From Micromonospora sp. CB01531 (GTDB lineage Bacteria > Actinomycetota > Actinomycetes > Mycobacteriales > Micromonosporaceae), in contig NZ_LWLS01000105.1 in NCBI RefSeq assembly GCF_001905095.1, positions 221,794-285,793 of the forward strand: a stretch of DNA of 64,000 nt, read 5' to 3'. Shown in pieces: positions 61,493 to 64,000 of the stretch. The notes below the pieces were generated by a model. The model did not search any database. It was not told where the DNA came from and was given only the letters and a program-made list of their open reading frames with translations. The first letter of the stretch is position 1. Every line of letters begins with the position of its first letter. A program made the position numbers and the translations under genes.

Positions 61493-63018
61493 GTGCCTCC
61501 CGTGTCGGCTACGACTACATCGTGATCGGAGCTGGTACGGCCGGGTGTGTGCTCGCCGCCAGGCTCAGCGAGGACCCGGCGGTCCGGGTGTTGCTCATCG
61601 AGGCGGGCCGGGCCGATCCCAGCGCACGGATCACCACTACGTCCACCTGGCCGGCGCTGCAGCGGACGGACGTGGACTGGGCCTTCCGGACCGTCCCGCA
61701 AACCGGCACCGGCAAGGTCCACGACATCCCGCGCGGACGTACCGTCGGCGGCACCGGCAGCATCAACGCGATGGCCTTCCTGCGCGGCGATCGTCGCGAC
61801 TTCGACACCTGGGCGTATTACGGCTGTACGGGATGGGATTACGCCTCCGTGCTGCCGTACTTCAAGCGATCCGAGACGTCCGCCCACGGCGACCCGGCGT
61901 ACCGGGGGCAGACCGGTCCGCTCCGCCCGGCACCGGCCGCGCAGCTGCACCCGCTGTCTCAGGCATACCTGGCCGCCGCGGCCCAGGCCGGCCACCCGGT
62001 CGTCGACGATCTGAACGGCCCCGAGCTGCGCGGCGCCAGCAGCCACGACCTGCTCATCGTCGACGGGCGGCGGCAGAGCACCGCGACGGCGTACCTCGAG
62101 CCGGCGCTCGGCCGGGCGAACCTCGACCTGGCGACCGGGGCGTTCGTGGAGCGGTTGGTCATCGACGGTGACCGGTGCCTCGGTGTCGACGTGGTCGTCG
62201 ACGGCGAGCGGCGCCACTGCGCGGCAGAGATCGACACCATCCTCTGTGCAGGCGCCATCGGGACCCCACACCTCCTGCTCACCTCGGGGGTCGGCCCCGT
62301 TCAGGTCCTGGAGCGCGTCGGCGTCAAGGTGCTCCACGACCTGCCGGGCGTGGGGCAGAGCCTCCAAGACCACATCATCCTGGCCGGCTTCACCGTCGAG
62401 GCCGACCGCCCACTCCCGCCCCCCAGCGGCAATCTCGGCGAGACGACGCTGCTGCTGGACAGTGAACCCGGGCGGGCGTCGATCGACCTGCAGATCGTGT
62501 TCATTCACGTCCCCTTTACCAACCCCTGGCAGTCGGCGCCCGAGCATGGCTACACCTTCGGCATCGGGCACATGCGTCCCGCCAGCCGAGCGGTGCTGGA
62601 ACTGGCCAGCCCGGACCCGGCGGTGGCGCCCCGCATCGACTTCCGCTATCTCGACGAGCCTGCCGACACTCGGGCCCTGGTATCCGGTGTCCGGCACGCC
62701 CTGCAGCTCAGCGAGATACCGGCCTTCGACGGCTGGAAGGCGAGATCGCACCCGCTCCTGGCCGCCGATGACGCCACGGTCACGGCGTTCGTCCGAGAGG
62801 CGGTGCAGTCCTACGGACATGCGGCCGGCTCGTGCCGGATGGGCGTGGACTCGCTTGCGGTCGTGGACCCGCAGCTCCGGGTGAAGGGGTTGTCCGGACT
62901 GCGGATCGCCGACGCCTCGGTCATGCCGACCATCGTGTCGACGAACACCAACGCGGCGACGGTGATGATCGCCGAGAAGGCCGCAGACCTCGCGCAGGGG
63001 GTCACCGTCGCGGTCTGA
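61489..63018 (+). CDS. GMC-family FAD oxidoreductase
   Basis: A 509-residue glucose-methanol-choline oxidoreductase. FAD motif YIVIGAGTAGCVLAARLSE near residues 9-27, GMC signature RGRTVGGTGSINAMAFLRG, and the C-terminal active-site pair: His in YGHAAGSCRMG and Asn in TNTNAATVMIAEKAAD. It oxidises alcohols to aldehydes, which fits with the neighbouring dehydrogenases. GTG 61489 overlaps the broken dehydrogenase stop, so its expression may now be weakened. It looks intact. Confidence 0.9.
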   Translation: MSASRVGYDYIVIGAGTAGCVLAARLSEDPAVRVLLIEAGRADPSARITTTSTWPALQRTDVDWAFRTVPQTGTGKVHDIPRGRTVGGTGSINAMAFLRGDRRDFDTWAYYGCTGWDYASVLPYFKRSETSAHGDPAYRGQTGPLRPAPAAQLHPLSQAYLAAAAQAGHPVVDDLNGPELRGASSHDLLIVDGRRQSTATAYLEPALGRANLDLATGAFVERLVIDGDRCLGVDVVVDGERRHCAAEIDTILCAGAIGTPHLLLTSGVGPVQVLERVGVKVLHDLPGVGQSLQDHIILAGFTVEADRPLPPPSGNLGETTLLLDSEPGRASIDLQIVFIHVPFTNPWQSAPEHGYTFGIGHMRPASRAVLELASPDPAVAPRIDFRYLDEPADTRALVSGVRHALQLSEIPAFDGWKARSHPLLAADDATVTAFVREAVQSYGHAAGSCRMGVDSLAVVDPQLRVKGLSGLRIADASVMPTIVSTNTNAATVMIAEKAADLAQGVTVAV

Positions 63019-63023
63019 CCTGT

Positions 63024-63058
63024 CGGATACCGGCCCGCGCCCCCAGGGCCTGTATCCG
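63024..63058. terminator. Hairpin between the GMC gene and the convergent glycosidase gene
   Basis: CGGATAC (63024-63030) pairs with GTATCCG (63052-63058), then after one mismatch GGCCC (63032-63036) pairs with GGGCC (63046-63050). The result is a 12-bp stem with a nine-base loop, placed six bases after the GMC stop, and it can serve both convergent genes. Confidence 0.65.
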
Positions 63059-63092
63059 CTGGACGACGGGTTGTCCGCCTGGCGACCGGCCT

Positions 63093-64000
63093 CTACGCGT
63101 CGGCCGTGTCTGCGTTGCCGATGTGCACGTTACCGATGGCGTCCATTCGGCCCCACCGTCCAGGGATGTCAAGCAGTTCGATGCGACCGAACCTGGCGGG
63201 CAGCGCCGGATCCACTATCAGGTCATCTTCATACGGCTCAAGGCCGAGCATGGTCCGCAGCAGCAGGAACGGTGTTCCGGTAGACCCGGCCTGTGGGCTG
63301 GACGCGGTGGGGTATTGCACGGGGTAGCGGGTGAGGTGTCGGGGGTATCCGGCGAAGGCTTCGGGTAGTCGGCCGTCGAAGTAGTTGGCGGCGTCGAGGA
63401 TGCCTTCGGCGATGCGGGCGGCTTCGGTGTTGAAGCCGTAGCGGCGTAGGCCCCAGGCGATGAGTGAGTTGTCGAATGGCCAGACGGTGCCGACGTGGTA
63501 GCCGAGGGGGTTGTAGCGGGCTTCTCCTTCGGCGAGGGTGCGTACGCCCCAGCCGGAGAAGAGGCGGGGGCCGAGCAGGTGTTCGGCGATCTTCGTGGCT
63601 CGGGGTTGGTCGACGATGCCGCTCCACAGTAGGTGGCCGATGTTGGAGGACAGGGCGTCGACCTGGTTGCCGTCGGCGTCGAGGGCGAGGGCGTAGTACT
63701 GTCCGTCTTCGACCCAGAAGTCGTGGTTGAAGCGGTGTTTGAGGTCGGCTGCCTGGCGTTCGAGTTGGTCGGCGTAGGTGGGGTCGTTCCAGAATTCGCG
63801 GGCGAGTCGGGCGCCGCGGATTTTGGCGTCGTAGGCGTAGCCTTGGAGTTCGCAGGTGGCGCGGGGTAGGCCGGGCAGCCGGCCGTCGCGGTAGGAGATG
63901 GAGTCCCAGGAGTCCTTCCAGCACTGGTTTTCCAGGCTGTTACGTCGGTTGCGGCGTTGGTACCAGATGTAGCCGTTACCCATGATGTCGCCGTACTCGT
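63093..64000 (-). CDS. Glycogen-debranching-type glycosidase, C-terminal part (cut by window edge)
   Basis: At least 302 residues of the (alpha/alpha)6-barrel C-terminal domain found in amylo-alpha-1,6-glucosidase/trehalase-like proteins; the gene continues beyond base 64000. Motifs: GNGYIWYQRRN, ENQCWKDSWDSI, GWGVRTLAEGEARYNPLGYH, and GTVWPFDNSLIAWGLRRYG, where Glu and Asp side chains would act. In actinobacteria such proteins often carry an N-terminal glycogen-debranching domain. The exact glycan is unknown. Confidence 0.85.
   Translation of the reverse strand, partial: EYGDIMGNGYIWYQRRNRRNSLENQCWKDSWDSISYRDGRLPGLPRATCELQGYAYDAKIRGARLAREFWNDPTYADQLERQAADLKHRFNHDFWVEDGQYYALALDADGNQVDALSSNIGHLLWSGIVDQPRATKIAEHLLGPRLFSGWGVRTLAEGEARYNPLGYHVGTVWPFDNSLIAWGLRRYGFNTEAARIAEGILDAANYFDGRLPEAFAGYPRHLTRYPVQYPTASSPQAGSTGTPFLLLRTMLGLEPYEDDLIVDPALPARFGRIELLDIPGRWGRMDAIGNVHIGNADTADA

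Noticed and set aside
61369..62820. Minus-strand open frame of about 480 codons opposite the GMC oxidoreductase
   Set aside because: Composition is typical of an antisense frame; the GMC gene has all its motifs.

Overview
This window is high-GC (roughly 70% by eye) actinobacterial chromosome, most like a filamentous, natural-product-rich lineage such as Micromonosporaceae. The lineage call is inference. It rests on frequent GTG/TTG starts, ATGA/GTGA translational overlaps, a SARP/BTAD regulator beside a DrrAB-type ABC pair, and many regulator-plus-enzyme islands. No rRNA, tRNA or CRISPR array was seen. Both edges cut genes: a LacD/YihT-like aldolase on the left and a glycogen-debranching-type glycosidase on the right.

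0-8.4 kb: the aldolase end is coupled to a TauE/SafE exporter and two DUF202 membrane proteins. Then come a YtrA-type GntR/ABC operon with a perfect operator palindrome, and an ECF sigma/anti-sigma pair divergent from a Tat-type lipoprotein. Both sides of that divergent region carry the same promoter, TGGAAC...GGCGGTGTCAT with identical spacing. A proline-rich membrane protein follows. 8.7-19.4 kb: secreted gamma-glutamyltransferase, a secreted PA-domain protein with no protease domain and its convergent HTH regulator, LysR/MFS and hydrolase/HxlR divergent pairs, and small hypothetical genes. 19.5-26.8 kb: DrrA/DrrB ABC transporter, DUF4097 protein and a convergent 1044-residue SARP/BTAD-NTPase regulator, then membrane proteins. 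27.3-32.5 kb: leftward genes for a methyltransferase, ATP-grasp enzyme, dehalogenase-like hydrolase, DinB protein and BtrH-like protein.

32.8-43.1 kb is a compact peptide-utilisation island. An IclR regulator and PepE-type dipeptidase diverge from DppB, DppC, a lipoprotein binding protein, an M20 peptidase, a DUF1177 protein, a fused DppD-DppF ATPase and an AroM-family protein. A 17-bp stem-loop sits behind the binding-protein gene. A frameshifted DUF1737 gene and a PIG-L deacetylase follow.

44.6-63.0 kb is a catabolic island. A GntR/FCD regulator precedes a BMP-type lipoprotein and ABC transporter, then an amidohydrolase, tandem cupin, PEBP protein, FAD monooxygenase, MBL-fold hydrolase, carboxymuconolactone-decarboxylase-like protein, beta-hydroxyacid dehydrogenase, aldehyde dehydrogenase, a broken second aldehyde dehydrogenase and a GMC oxidoreductase. 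Related operator-like sequences (TGGTATGGCAG) occur as pairs before the transporter and before the broken dehydrogenase, suggesting one regulon. The broken dehydrogenase carries a 2.17-kb single-gene element encoding a large TnpB-like RuvC nuclease. The element lies exactly 3' of TTGAT, has hairpins at both ends and has an omega-RNA-like 3' region. The same dehydrogenase has a separate 1-nt frameshift and perhaps a nonsense codon.

The best candidates for undescribed biology are the BMP-ABC catabolic island, the AroM/DUF1177 peptide island, and the large TnpB element caught in a catabolic gene.
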